From an uncultured Lachnospiraceae bacterium (GTDB lineage: Bacteria; Bacillota; Clostridia; Lachnospirales; Lachnospiraceae), in the NCBI GenBank assembly GCA_947626285.1, contig CANQRR010000022.1, forward strand, positions 1 to 54,977: a stretch of 54,977 nucleotides of DNA, written 5' to 3'. The notes below the pieces were generated by a model. That model made no database searches. It saw only the letters and a program-made list of their open reading frames with translations, and was not told where the DNA came from. Positions 18,481 through 26,177 of this stretch are shown piece by piece. The position numbers and the translations under genes are program-made. Positions within the stretch are counted from its first letter, which is position 1, and each line of letters opens with the position of its first letter.

Positions 18481-18708
18481 CTATATCTCCGTAAACGAAT
18501 ACCGCTCCTTGATTCCGGAGGCGATGATGTCGTAGACGATCGTTCCGTCCGGCTGCACGGTCTTGTCGAACGTGACCTCTTTGCCCTTGAATTTCTCCTG
18601 AAGGAACGCGTCGATGTCCTCGATCTCAAGCTCCTCGATGAACACGTCGCGCATCTGGTTGTTCGCGCATTTGTTGAAGATCTCCCACACGGTCTCGTAA
18701 CACTTCAT
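18481..18708 (-). CDS. Small conserved-looking protein of the ATPase/VWA operon
   Basis: From the ATG at 18708 (MKCYETVWEI) the product has 75 residues and is acidic. It contains NKCANNQMRDVFIEELEIEDIDAF and no known motif, membrane segment or signal. AGGAG lies about 11 bases upstream; a longer start at 18747 is possible. It is first in a unit with the MoxR ATPase and VWA protein. It may therefore be their adaptor or client, but that rests on position only. Confidence 0.7.
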   Translation of the reverse strand: MKCYETVWEIFNKCANNQMRDVFIEELEIEDIDAFLQEKFKGKEVTFDKTVQPDGTIVYDIIASGIKERYSFTEI

Positions 18709-18816
18709 ACGTCTCGGCACTCCTCTCTTCCCGCAGACCTCTGACACATTCCACAGCCTTCTCCGCCATGTTCCGGACGTGCCGGTCTGCCCTATTCTCT
18801 ATCCATTCGAATCATG

Positions 18817-20025
18817 TCATTTCGATGCTTTCTTCGCGCGAATTTTCAGCAGCTCGTCCGTCAGCTTCACTGCGACGTCCTCTTTGCTCATCAACTCCAG
18901 CTCCTGTGTGTCCTCCGCGGAAATCAGCGTCACCACGTTCGTGTCAGTCTCAAAGCCCGCGCCCGCCACCTTGACGTTGTTCGCCGCGATCAGGTCCAGA
19001 TTCTTGCGCGCGAGCTTCTCCCGCGCGTGCTCGACCATGTGCTCGGTCTCCATCGCGAAACCGCAGAGGATCTGTCGCGCGCCTTTGTGCTCCCCAAGCC
19101 ACGCCAAGATGTCCTGCGTCCGCTCCAGCGCAATGTTCAGCTCGTCGTCGGACTTTTTCACCTTCTCATCCGCCACACTTGCGGGGCGGTAATCTGCCAC
19201 GGCCGCCGCCTTGATGATCATGTCCTGCTGCCCGGCGCGCTCAGTCACTTCCTCAAACATCTCCTGCGCCGAGCCCACCGGAACCACGGCCACGCCGACC
19301 GGCGCGGCAAGGCTCGTCCGCCCGCTCACCAGCGTCACCTCCGCCCCGCGCATCCGGCAGACATGCGCGATCGCGTAACCCATCTTCCCGCTCGAATGGT
19401 TGGACAGGAAGCGCACCGGATCGATCGGCTCGATCGTCGGCCCCGCCGTCACAAGCACATGAAGCCCCTCCATATCCTTTGCAAAAGCGATCTCGTTCAA
19501 CACGTGCCCGACGATCAGGCTCTCGTCCGGGAATTTTCCTTTTCCGCTGTCGCCGCAGGCCAAGTGTCCGACCGCAGGCTCGATGACTTTCCAGCCGTAT
19601 TTTTTCAAAAGCCGCTCGTTGTCCTGTGTCACCGGATTCTCGTACATGCGCGTGTTCATCGCCGGCGCGATCAGCCGCGGGCAGTCGCACGCCAGCAGCG
19701 TCGTCGTCAGCATATCGTCCGCCAGTCCGTGCGCCAGCTTCGCCATCACGTTGGCCGTCGCCGGAGCCACAAGCGCCAGATTCGCCCTCTTGGCAAGCTC
19801 CACATGCTCCACCTCGAACGGATGGTTCCGGTCGAACGTGTCCGTCAGACATTTGTTCCCGGTCAGCGTCTCGAACGTCACCGGCCCGATGAATTGCGCC
19901 GCGTTCTCTGTCAGGATCACATGCACGTCCGCATGCTGCTTTTTCAAAAGACTTGCCAGATTCGCCGCCTTATATGAGGCGATGCTCCCGGTCACGCCAA
20001 GGATCACTGTTTTTCCCTGTAACAT
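18817..20025 (-). CDS. coaBC: Bifunctional phosphopantothenoylcysteine decarboxylase/synthetase
   Basis: It joins cysteine to 4'-phosphopantothenate (CoaB) and decarboxylates the product (CoaC) in coenzyme A synthesis. The N-terminal flavoprotein half shows GVTGSIASYKAANL, the active His in HPFEVEHVELA, APAMNTRMYENP and the CoaC Cys in HLACGDSGKGKFP. The C-terminal half shows VTAGPTIEPIDPVRFLSNHSSGKMG, AAAVADYRP and the CoaB Lys-rich VKKSDDEL. At 402 residues it is full length. Together with the S component and coaX 2-3 kb away it forms a CoA-related neighbourhood, though it is not in one operon with them. Confidence 0.96.
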   Translation of the reverse strand: MLQGKTVILGVTGSIASYKAANLASLLKKQHADVHVILTENAAQFIGPVTFETLTGNKCLTDTFDRNHPFEVEHVELAKRANLALVAPATANVMAKLAHGLADDMLTTTLLACDCPRLIAPAMNTRMYENPVTQDNERLLKKYGWKVIEPAVGHLACGDSGKGKFPDESLIVGHVLNEIAFAKDMEGLHVLVTAGPTIEPIDPVRFLSNHSSGKMGYAIAHVCRMRGAEVTLVSGRTSLAAPVGVAVVPVGSAQEMFEEVTERAGQQDMIIKAAAVADYRPASVADEKVKKSDDELNIALERTQDILAWLGEHKGARQILCGFAMETEHMVEHAREKLARKNLDLIAANNVKVAGAGFETDTNVVTLISAEDTQELELMSKEDVAVKLTDELLKIRAKKASK

Positions 20026-20111
20026 ACGATCACCCTCTATATCTCTCTATTCCTACCCGATACAATTCCCGCTTCTTTTTCAGCGTTTTCTCACTTAGCT
20101 TTCCTGTCCGC

Positions 20112-20993
20112 CTAATTCACACTCTTCCACAGCAGCTGTCCGTCCTCGAACAGCGCCTCCAGCCGTCCGCCGTCCTTCAACCACGCCAGATAAGAGCGCA
20201 CCGTGCTCCCGACCAGCGCGTACTGTTCAAAGTTCATCACAAGTCCGTAGTCCCGGAACAGCCGCCGCAGCACCGCTTCAAACCCGATCGGCTCCCGGCA
20301 GAGTTCCACGATCTTATCCGCGATCTCATGCACCTTGTCGATGTTGTACTGCGCAAGCGGCGCGATGTCTTCCGTCGGCTCCGCATGCGCCGGGACAAAC
20401 AGCACCGCCCGCATCTCCTTCACCTGCTCCAGCGTCATCAGGTATGACGCCACGTCGTACAAAACCCCAATCTGGTATTTTTCAAGCGTCGTCTGACTAG
20501 ACAGGCAGTCCGCCAGATAGACGACGTCGTCCCGCGTGCGGAAACCGACCATGTCGAAAAAGTGCCCCGGCAGCGCGATCGACTCCAGCCCCTCCGGCAG
20601 GCAGTCCTCCCGCAGCGGCTCCGCCTGGCTCTCCTGCGCGAGCAGGAACTTGTGCCGCAGATCCTTCGGCGGAAATCCCCCGTACAGAAATGCCGGCTCC
20701 AGGATCGGGTGATTCGTGAAGTCGCAGTCGATCCCCGGGACATAGATTTTGCAGTTTGTCTGTCCCTGCAGGTACTTGTTGCCGCCGATGTGGTCCGCGT
20801 TTGAGTGCGTGTTGAAGATTGCCGTCAGCTTCCAAGCGTTCCTGTCAAGGATCTGCCGGACCTTCCGTCCCGCCTCCTTATCGCTCCCGCTGTCGATCAG
20901 ACATACCTCCGTCTCACTGATACGAAATAATCCAATCTTTGCCGGACTCTGGATATAAAAGCTGTCCTGCCCCACCTGCTCCAGTTCATACAT
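20112..20993 (-). CDS. MBL-fold metallo-hydrolase
   Basis: The 293-residue product has the metallo-beta-lactamase-fold motif THSNADHIGG (about residues 62-71), preceded by LIDSGSDKEAG and followed by ALPGHFFDMVGF (third metal His) and VVYLADCL (bridging Asp). It lacks a signal peptide. The C-terminal 90 residues are helical. Neighbours (coaBC, add) do not point to a substrate; a thioesterase or glyoxalase-II-like hydrolase is possible. The start at 20993 (MYELEQVG) has GAGAGGAA about 14 bases upstream. Confidence 0.85.
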   Translation of the reverse strand: MYELEQVGQDSFYIQSPAKIGLFRISETEVCLIDSGSDKEAGRKVRQILDRNAWKLTAIFNTHSNADHIGGNKYLQGQTNCKIYVPGIDCDFTNHPILEPAFLYGGFPPKDLRHKFLLAQESQAEPLREDCLPEGLESIALPGHFFDMVGFRTRDDVVYLADCLSSQTTLEKYQIGVLYDVASYLMTLEQVKEMRAVLFVPAHAEPTEDIAPLAQYNIDKVHEIADKIVELCREPIGFEAVLRRLFRDYGLVMNFEQYALVGSTVRSYLAWLKDGGRLEALFEDGQLLWKSVN

Positions 20994-21026
20994 AATGAAT
21001 CACCCGTTCCTCTCTCTATCTGCTTT

Positions 21027-22007
21027 TTATCCTTCAAACCGCCCAAGCAGCTCATGCTTCAACTCATCCGGCGCGAAGGAGACCTCCACCGCATTCCGCA
21101 TCATACGCGCCACGTCCTCGTCCGTGATCCCGCAGCGCTCCCGGGCCGTCCGGATCTCCCGCGCCAGCGTCGTGCCGCTGATCGTCCGGTTGTCCGTGTT
21201 GAGCGTCACCAGCAGACCGTTGTCTAAGAACTCGCGCATCGGATACACGGAGAAATCCGCAACCGCCCTGGTCTGAATGTTGCTCGTCGGACACATCTCG
21301 ATCCCGATACGCCGGTCGCGGCACAGCTCCATCACATCCGCGCGGCCGCTCATCGCCACGCCGTGCCCGATGCGGCTCGCCCCGCACTCCACAGCCTCCG
21401 CGATATTCTCCGCGTCCCCGCACTCACCGGCGTGCAGCGTGAACGGCATGCCCATCCGCTTCACTTCCCGGAAAAGCTCCGTAAACTGCCGCATCGGATA
21501 CAAAGCCTCGTCGCCCGCCAGATCCGCCGCGCAGACGCCTTCTCCCAGAAACTCCCGCGCCACGCGCAGCATATTCCGGTTCTGCTCCTCGCTGTGGTTG
21601 CGCATCGCGCAGACGATCACACCGCAGGCGACGCCAAATTCTTCCTCCCCGCGGCGGATCCCCGCCAGCACCGACTCGATCACCGTCCGGACGTCCAGTC
21701 CCTCCATGCAACTGGAGACCGGCGCGAAGCGAACCTCCACATAGTCCAAGGCATCCGCCTTCGCGCTCCTCATAAAGTCATACCCTGCAAGCTTCAGATT
21801 CTCCGCCGACTGGATGCCCTCGAACGGCAGCGCAAACTTCGCCAGATACTCGGCCAGATTTCGGCAGTCCGGCTCCACCTGCAGCTCCGCCAGCTTTACC
21901 TCGCGCCCTAACGTCTTCTCAAAAAAGCGCTGGGACAGCGAACCGTCGAGATGACAGTGCAGATCCAGCCTCGGCATCCCTTTTTCGCATCCTGATCTCG
22001 CTTCCAT
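21027..22007 (-). CDS. add: Adenosine deaminase family protein
   Basis: It hydrolyses adenosine to inosine (purine salvage). From the ATG at 22007, with GGAGGTGGCGCG upstream, the product is 326 residues. A longer frame from 22088 is rejected because it extends into the promoter. Zinc motif DLHCHLDGSL is near the start, then FTLHAGECGD (His, catalytic Glu), SRIGHGVAM (His) and VTLNTDNRTISGT (Asp). All metal and catalytic residues are present. Related enzymes act on adenine or on modified nucleosides, so the exact substrate is not certain. It is single, and divergent from the S-component gene. Confidence 0.92.
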   Translation of the reverse strand: MEARSGCEKGMPRLDLHCHLDGSLSQRFFEKTLGREVKLAELQVEPDCRNLAEYLAKFALPFEGIQSAENLKLAGYDFMRSAKADALDYVEVRFAPVSSCMEGLDVRTVIESVLAGIRRGEEEFGVACGVIVCAMRNHSEEQNRNMLRVAREFLGEGVCAADLAGDEALYPMRQFTELFREVKRMGMPFTLHAGECGDAENIAEAVECGASRIGHGVAMSGRADVMELCRDRRIGIEMCPTSNIQTRAVADFSVYPMREFLDNGLLVTLNTDNRTISGTTLAREIRTARERCGITDEDVARMMRNAVEVSFAPDELKHELLGRFEG

Positions 22008-22074
22008 CGCGCCACCTCCACCGGCATCCGGGGCAAAACCGCCCCAGGCACGCCGCTTTTCCTTTCGTCTTCCA

Positions 22075-22103
22075 ATTTTATCATACAAAACATTTTATCT
22101 CAA
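22075..22103 (-). promoter_or_regulatory. Promoter of the adenosine deaminase gene
   Basis: TTGAGA (22098-22103) and TAAAAT (22075-22080) are 17 bases apart on the minus strand. It lies back to back with the promoter at 22131-22160. Confidence 0.6.
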
Positions 22104-22130
22104 TACGTCTTTTTTCGGTCAATTTTTTCA

Positions 22131-22160
22131 TTGTGCAAATTCGGGAAATGTGCTATAGTG
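22131..22160 (+). promoter_or_regulatory. Promoter of the S-component/coaX genes
   Basis: TTGTGC and TATAGT are separated by 17 bases on the plus strand. The transcript would have a leader of about 245 bases before the S-component start. Confidence 0.65.
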
Positions 22161-22164
22161 CAGC

Positions 22165-22411
22165 TGTGATTGTATTGTATCCCAATCGGGGACAAGCAGA
22201 TTTGCCTTACATACGCAAGGTCAGCAAGCCTACCGGTCATGCCGCGTTTCATAGTTCATGGCTTTGGCTCCGGCATCCTGACATTGCTGCTCTCGGGTTT
22301 TTACAAGCGCCCGCGGTACTGCACCTTCTCAGGGCAATAACCGCCTGCGCCGCCCATATCCGGCTTTCTGCGCACCGTCACCCGGGGAATAATAACAAGG
22401 AGGATTTTCAC
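22165..22411 (+). other. Long structured leader ahead of the S-component gene
   Basis: No gene is supported here. Nested complementary blocks CAGCAA (near 22224) with TTGCTG (near 22285), and ATGCCG (near 22240) with CGGCAT (near 22272), suggest a folded RNA. I do not recognise a known riboswitch class. An in-frame upstream extension of the S-component gene crosses it but lacks a ribosome site. Confidence 0.4.
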
Positions 22412-23041
22412 ATGAAAACAAAATTTACTGTCTCGCAACTCGTCATTCTCGGCCTTATGACAGCGATCCTGCTACTCATGGCCTACACCCCGCTCGGTTA
22501 TCTGAATATCGGACCCCTCGCCATCACGTTCAACGTGATTCCGGTGGCGATCTCCGCGATCACGCTCGGCCCTGCAGGCGGTGCGATCGTCGGCGCGGTG
22601 TTCGGGCTCACCAGCTTTCTGCAGTGCATCGGCGTGGGCGGCACAAGCGCGATGGGAGCCGTCCTGTTCGGCATCAACCCGGTGCTTGCGTTCATTCAGC
22701 GCTTTGTCCCGCGCGTGCTCGACGGCTTCCTGCTCGGCTACATTTTCCGGGGCATGAGGAAGCTGACGAACGTCTCCGTCGCCTGCCTGGCGACCGGCTT
22801 CTGCTCGGCGTTCCTGAACACGCTGTTCTTCATGAGCGCGCTCATTCTGCTCTTCGGCAATACCGAATACATGCAGGGGCTGATCGGCGGCAAAAACGTG
22901 ATCCTGTTCGTCTGCGGCTTTGTCGGTGTCAACGCGGTCTTTGAGATGATCTCGTCGACGATCATCACGGGCGCGGTCGGGCTGGCCCTGTACAAGGCGC
23001 GCTTCGTGCCCGCCACAGCGGCGAAAAATGCGGCGGCCTGA
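22412..23041 (+). CDS. ECF transporter S component, probably for pantothenate
   Basis: This 209-residue membrane protein is the substrate-binding subunit of an energy-coupling-factor transporter. It has about six hydrophobic segments: QLVILGLMTAILLLMAYTPLG, AITFNVIPVAISAITLGPAGGAIVGAVFGL, SVACLATGFCSAFLNTLFFMSALILLFG and a C-terminal pair. AACAAGGAGGATTTTCAC precedes the ATG. The EcfA/A'/T subunits must be encoded elsewhere (group II type). coaX, 88 bases downstream, phosphorylates pantothenate, so pantothenate is the best guess for substrate. That is context, not a residue-level call. An 89-bp internal piece (22809-22897) reappears at 27864-27952. Confidence 0.85.
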   Translation: MKTKFTVSQLVILGLMTAILLLMAYTPLGYLNIGPLAITFNVIPVAISAITLGPAGGAIVGAVFGLTSFLQCIGVGGTSAMGAVLFGINPVLAFIQRFVPRVLDGFLLGYIFRGMRKLTNVSVACLATGFCSAFLNTLFFMSALILLFGNTEYMQGLIGGKNVILFVCGFVGVNAVFEMISSTIITGAVGLALYKARFVPATAAKNAAA

Positions 23042-23129
23042 CCCGCCGTTCTGTTTTATTTCTAAGGACAGCTTCTGTTCAGGCGCTGTGCTTACCTGCA
23101 GAACATAAAGAAAAATAAGGAGATTTGCC

Positions 23130-23909
23130 ATGATCCTGGCTGTAGACATCGGAAATTCAAATATCGTGCTGGGCTGTTTTGAGGGAGAGCAGATCCATTT
23201 TATCGAACGGCTCTCGACGAACCAGGACTCCACCTCGCTCGAATATACGGTTCTGATCAAAAATATCCTTGAGCTCAACCACTTGAGCAATCTTTCGTTC
23301 CAGGGCGGCATCATCTCGTCGGTGGTGCCCTCAGTGACGCAAACCATCAAAGACGCGATGATCCGGTTGACGAACGCGCCCGTGATGGTCGTCGGTCCTG
23401 GCATCCGCACGGGGCTTAAAATCATGCTGGATAATCCGGCTCAGCTCGGCAGCGACCGTGTAGCGGACGCGATCGCCGCGATCCACGAGTATCCCTGCCC
23501 GCTCATCATCATCGATATGGGCACAGCCACGACGATCTCCGTCATCGGCCGGGACAAAAGCTTTCTCGGCGGCATGATCATTCCGGGGCTCAAGGTCTCG
23601 CTTGAATCACTCTCGATGCGAACCTCGCAACTCCCGAAGATCAGTCTGGACCCACCGAAGAAAGTCATCGGCTCCAACACCGTCGACTGTATGCGCAGCG
23701 GTATTCTCTATGGCACCGCCGCCGGCCTCGACGGCTCCATTGAACGCATTGAGGAAGAGCTCGGCGAGCCGTGCACGGTCATCTCCACAGGCGGCATGGC
23801 GAAGACCGTCATCCCCTTCTGCCGGCATAAGATCATCATCGACGACCTGCTGCTGTTAAAGGGGCTCATGCTGATCTACAACAAAAATCGGAAGGAAAAC
23901 GGGACGTGA
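23130..23909 (+). CDS. coaX: Type III pantothenate kinase
   Basis: It phosphorylates pantothenate, the first step of coenzyme A synthesis. The 259-residue product starts with LAVDIGNSNIVLGCF. It shows GPGIRTGLKIMLDNPAQLGSDRVADAIAA, IDMGTATTISVI and FLGGMIIPGLKVSLESL, all CoaX signatures of the ASKHA fold. AAGGAGATTTGCC precedes the ATG. It follows the S-component gene on the same strand and is likely co-transcribed. Confidence 0.96.
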   Translation: MILAVDIGNSNIVLGCFEGEQIHFIERLSTNQDSTSLEYTVLIKNILELNHLSNLSFQGGIISSVVPSVTQTIKDAMIRLTNAPVMVVGPGIRTGLKIMLDNPAQLGSDRVADAIAAIHEYPCPLIIIDMGTATTISVIGRDKSFLGGMIIPGLKVSLESLSMRTSQLPKISLDPPKKVIGSNTVDCMRSGILYGTAAGLDGSIERIEEELGEPCTVISTGGMAKTVIPFCRHKIIIDDLLLLKGLMLIYNKNRKENGT

Positions 23910-23933
23910 ACAAGTCGCTCGCGCCCCGCTTCC

Positions 23934-24074
23934 TTATTCTAACCGCCGCCGCCGCAGGCGCTCCTCTTTCCTCCTGGACGAACAACTATCTTCTCCGCCG
24001 GCAACTGTCTCCAGCTCTTTCTCTTCCAGCTCTTTTTCTTTTCCTAAAATTTCTTCTTTCTTTTCTTCTGACAT
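23934..24074 (-). CDS. Short double-glycine precursor peptide (46 residues)
   Basis: GGAGGAAAGTAAAA precedes an ATG at 24074. The product starts MSEEKKEEIL, is almost all Glu/Lys/Leu to residue 22, then reads LETVAGG (21-27). After the Gly-Gly comes a 19-residue tail, EDSCSSRRKEERLRRRRLE, with one Cys and eight Arg. The LExVAGG ending matches the leader ends of the two Nif11-type precursors nearby (LEAVAGG, LGAVAGG), although the Nif11 domain is absent. It lies 99 bases after the radical SAM gene on the same strand, so it is probably the last gene of that operon. Whether the basic tail is modified is unknown. Confidence 0.65.
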   Translation of the reverse strand: MSEEKKEEILGKEKELEEKELETVAGGEDSCSSRRKEERLRRRRLE

Positions 24075-24173
24075 TTTTACTTTCCTCCTTTTACCTTTTC
24101 CTTTTTCCATTCATGTGTTTTCTTTGCGTCCGGCGGCCCATCCGCCTCCGGAAATTTTCGTTTCCTTTCTTCC

Positions 24174-25565
24174 TCACCTCCCTTCCGGCAGTGTGATGGT
24201 CTCCATGACCTTACTGATCTTGTCCGCCCATCCTCCTCTTAAGAGGGTGCATGCCGCCATATCGCGTCCCATGATGTCGTCCGGGCTGGTCTCCAGCGCG
24301 CCGGCGCGGCAGCCGCCCAGACAGTATCCGGCGTGCTCGCAGCCGCGGCATTCCGGGTTGTGCGCCAGCACTTCCGATGCCCTGGTCTCGATGAGCCGCA
24401 TATAGGACGAGTCGGTAATGCACTGTTTCAAGCCAACCTGCGTGATGAACGGATAATTCTCCTGAATGGGCATGCCGGATAAGGACATGCAGGGCAGTGC
24501 CCGCCCTTCCGCGGAGATATACATCACCATGCGCGCGTGCCCGCAGACGCACTCCCGCGACGGGTCTTTGCACCAGCTTTTCTTCATGGGGATGCTCCAC
24601 TCCTTCGGGCTCCCCGGCGAGGCGCTGAAAAAACCGCCCAGCTGCAGCGACAGGGGCATACCGTCCTCATAGTACTGCGGGATATAGTCCAGGTAGACCT
24701 GGAACAGGTCTTCTATCTGAATGGCCGGACCATACCCTCCCTCTTTCCATGCGCCCACATCCGAGATGGGGTTGGTCTTTAAGGAACTGCAGCCCACGCC
24801 CGCCAGAAACCGGACCGTTTCCCGCAGGGTGTGCTTGTTCTGCTCGTGAATGCACATTTCCGAGCTTGTGGGAAAGCCATGCTCACGGCAGCGCAGGAAC
24901 GCGTCCGTCACATATTTTTCCGCGCCCGGCACGCCGCGCAGCCAATCATGCCAGCCCACGCCGTCGAAGCTCATATTGAACACAGGGCGGATGCCCCGGT
25001 CCTCCAGCTTTTTCAGCAGATCGTCCGTTACCAGACGGCCGTTTGAATAGATCTGGGAAATGCGCACGCCGCCGTCCAGCAGCACGTCCACGAGGTCGAA
25101 GAAATCCGGGCGGACCAGCGGCTCCCCGCCGGTCAGGGTAACTTCCGCGATTCCGCAGTCCACGATCTGATGGGCAATGCTCATCGCCGTCTCATGATCC
25201 AGCTCCCCGTATTTGGCATCCGGCGCGGACATGTAGCAGTGCTTGCAGCGGTAGTTACAGCGCCCCGTCACGGACCAGTGCGCCATGCGGATGTAGCGGT
25301 TGTCATAGGACTTGTATATCTGGTCGTCCTTCAGCTTCGTCCCCGGCTCGCAGGCGTGTATGACGCCTTCTTCTTCCAGCTTTTTCAGTGCTTTTTTCTG
25401 CTGCCCGGACGCGCCCTCCAGGTCTGTGCAACCGTCCATGTCGAGGAGCAGCTCTATGTCCGCTTTCTTCAGGAACGTAGTCCGCCCGCTGCGCCGGTCC
25501 AGCAGCGCGAACGGCAGCTTCTGCCAGCCGCGCAGCGCATAACGCTCATCCAGTATGTAGTACAT
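24174..25565 (-). CDS. Radical SAM/SPASM peptide maturase
   Basis: The 463-residue product (ATG at 25565, AAGGAGAAGGGAAAC upstream) has three parts. Residues 1-85 look like a winged-helix leader-binding (RRE-like) domain. The radical SAM core has CNYRCKHC (Cys103, 107, 110) and the SAM-binding LTGGEPL. The SPASM region holds Cys at 332, 339, 341, 359, 382, 406, 409, 415 and 419 (ECRGCEHAGYCLGGC) for auxiliary Fe-S clusters. SPASM maturases install thioether, C-C or C-O cross-links or epimers in RiPP precursors. It lies 37 bases after a Nif11-type precursor and before a second short precursor. The chemistry cannot be read from sequence; the Cys-free core of the first precursor argues against a thioether there. 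Confidence 0.9.
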   Translation of the reverse strand: MYYILDERYALRGWQKLPFALLDRRSGRTTFLKKADIELLLDMDGCTDLEGASGQQKKALKKLEEEGVIHACEPGTKLKDDQIYKSYDNRYIRMAHWSVTGRCNYRCKHCYMSAPDAKYGELDHETAMSIAHQIVDCGIAEVTLTGGEPLVRPDFFDLVDVLLDGGVRISQIYSNGRLVTDDLLKKLEDRGIRPVFNMSFDGVGWHDWLRGVPGAEKYVTDAFLRCREHGFPTSSEMCIHEQNKHTLRETVRFLAGVGCSSLKTNPISDVGAWKEGGYGPAIQIEDLFQVYLDYIPQYYEDGMPLSLQLGGFFSASPGSPKEWSIPMKKSWCKDPSRECVCGHARMVMYISAEGRALPCMSLSGMPIQENYPFITQVGLKQCITDSSYMRLIETRASEVLAHNPECRGCEHAGYCLGGCRAGALETSPDDIMGRDMAACTLLRGGWADKISKVMETITLPEGR

Positions 25566-25602
25566 GTTTCCCTTCTCCTTTTGTCTGTTACACCCTGGCA
25601 TT

Positions 25603-25890
25603 TTACCTGTCAAAAAGGGCTCCGACCCGACTCCTGATGGTGTCGACGATACCGACTCTTCTGTCCTCATCACTCTTCATGTTTCCACCCAGGTTCTTGG
25701 TGGTGTCGACAATACCCCCGGCGACTGCCTCAAGCGCGTCGTCCGAGAGCTCGCCGACGGTGCCGCCAAGCTGACCGAGCAGCTCCTGAGCCTTCTCTGC
25801 CGTCACTTCCTCGCCGTACTCCTTCGCGGTGGCGATGATCTCCTCCACCGTCCTGGCTTTCTGCAGCTTCGCAAGCATTTCCTCGTTCAT
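25603..25890 (-). CDS. Nif11-type leader RiPP precursor, Cys-free core
   Basis: The 95-residue product has a Nif11-like leader (LAKLQKARTVEEIIATAKEY, then LSDDALEAVAGG with the Gly-Gly at 58-59). The 36-residue core has no Cys. It contains GIVDT twice, at residues 59-63 (GIVDTTKN) and 80-84 (GIVDTIRS), as though two modification sites had been duplicated. The ATG has AGGAGGAGAAACATA upstream. A promoter with LytTR-like repeats lies in front of it, and the radical SAM maturase follows 37 bases later. The repeated VDT[TI][KR] blocks are the likely substrate of that enzyme (inference). Confidence 0.88.
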   Translation of the reverse strand: MNEEMLAKLQKARTVEEIIATAKEYGEEVTAEKAQELLGQLGGTVGELSDDALEAVAGGIVDTTKNLGGNMKSDEDRRVGIVDTIRSRVGALFDR

Positions 25891-26015
25891 TATGTTTCTC
25901 CTCCTTTTCTTGTTCGATATACAGGAAACGCGCTTGCGTCGTTTCCCGGATTTTTGCTTTCCTGATCATTGATACGCCGCAATATGGATTATGTTATAAT
26001 AGTTTTTCTGTTGAT

Positions 26016-26021
26016 ATTATA
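26016..26021 (-). promoter_or_regulatory. -10 box of the Cys-free precursor operon
   Basis: TATAAT on the minus strand, about 125 bases upstream of the precursor start and 34 bases from the proximal LytTR-like repeat. There is no good -35 box, as expected for an activated promoter. Confidence 0.65.
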
Positions 26022-26035
26022 CCACATTTCCCGCT

Positions 26036-26091
26036 GCCTTTGTGAAAGCCGAATTGACGTTTGTGAAATCAAACCTGCCGTTTGTGAAATC
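26036..26091. promoter_or_regulatory. LytTR-type direct repeats upstream of the Cys-free precursor
   Basis: GACGTTTGTGAAATC (26056-26070) and GCCGTTTGTGAAATC (26077-26091) start 21 bases apart. A weaker third copy, GCCTTTGTGAAAGC, starts at 26036. Two 9-bp half-sites with a 12-bp spacer are the arrangement bound by LytTR response regulators. The same pair occurs at 27101-27136 in front of the other precursor. Confidence 0.75.
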
Positions 26092-26177
26092 GAAATGAAA
26101 TTGAGACAAGAACAAGCTACTGCTAGTAGTTAGACTTTAGGCAGCAATTTTCATAGCTTGTCCTTTCTTAATCTGAC

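Noticed and set aside
22133-22411. N-terminal extension of the S-component gene
   Set aside because: The promoter -10 lies inside it and the strong AAGGAGG site is placed for the ATG at 22412.
26112-26161. Inverted repeat ACAAGCTA/TAGCTTGT after the CPBP gene
   Set aside because: The stem is only eight pairs with a 34-base loop and no T-run. It might be an old insertion-sequence end, but no transposase is present.
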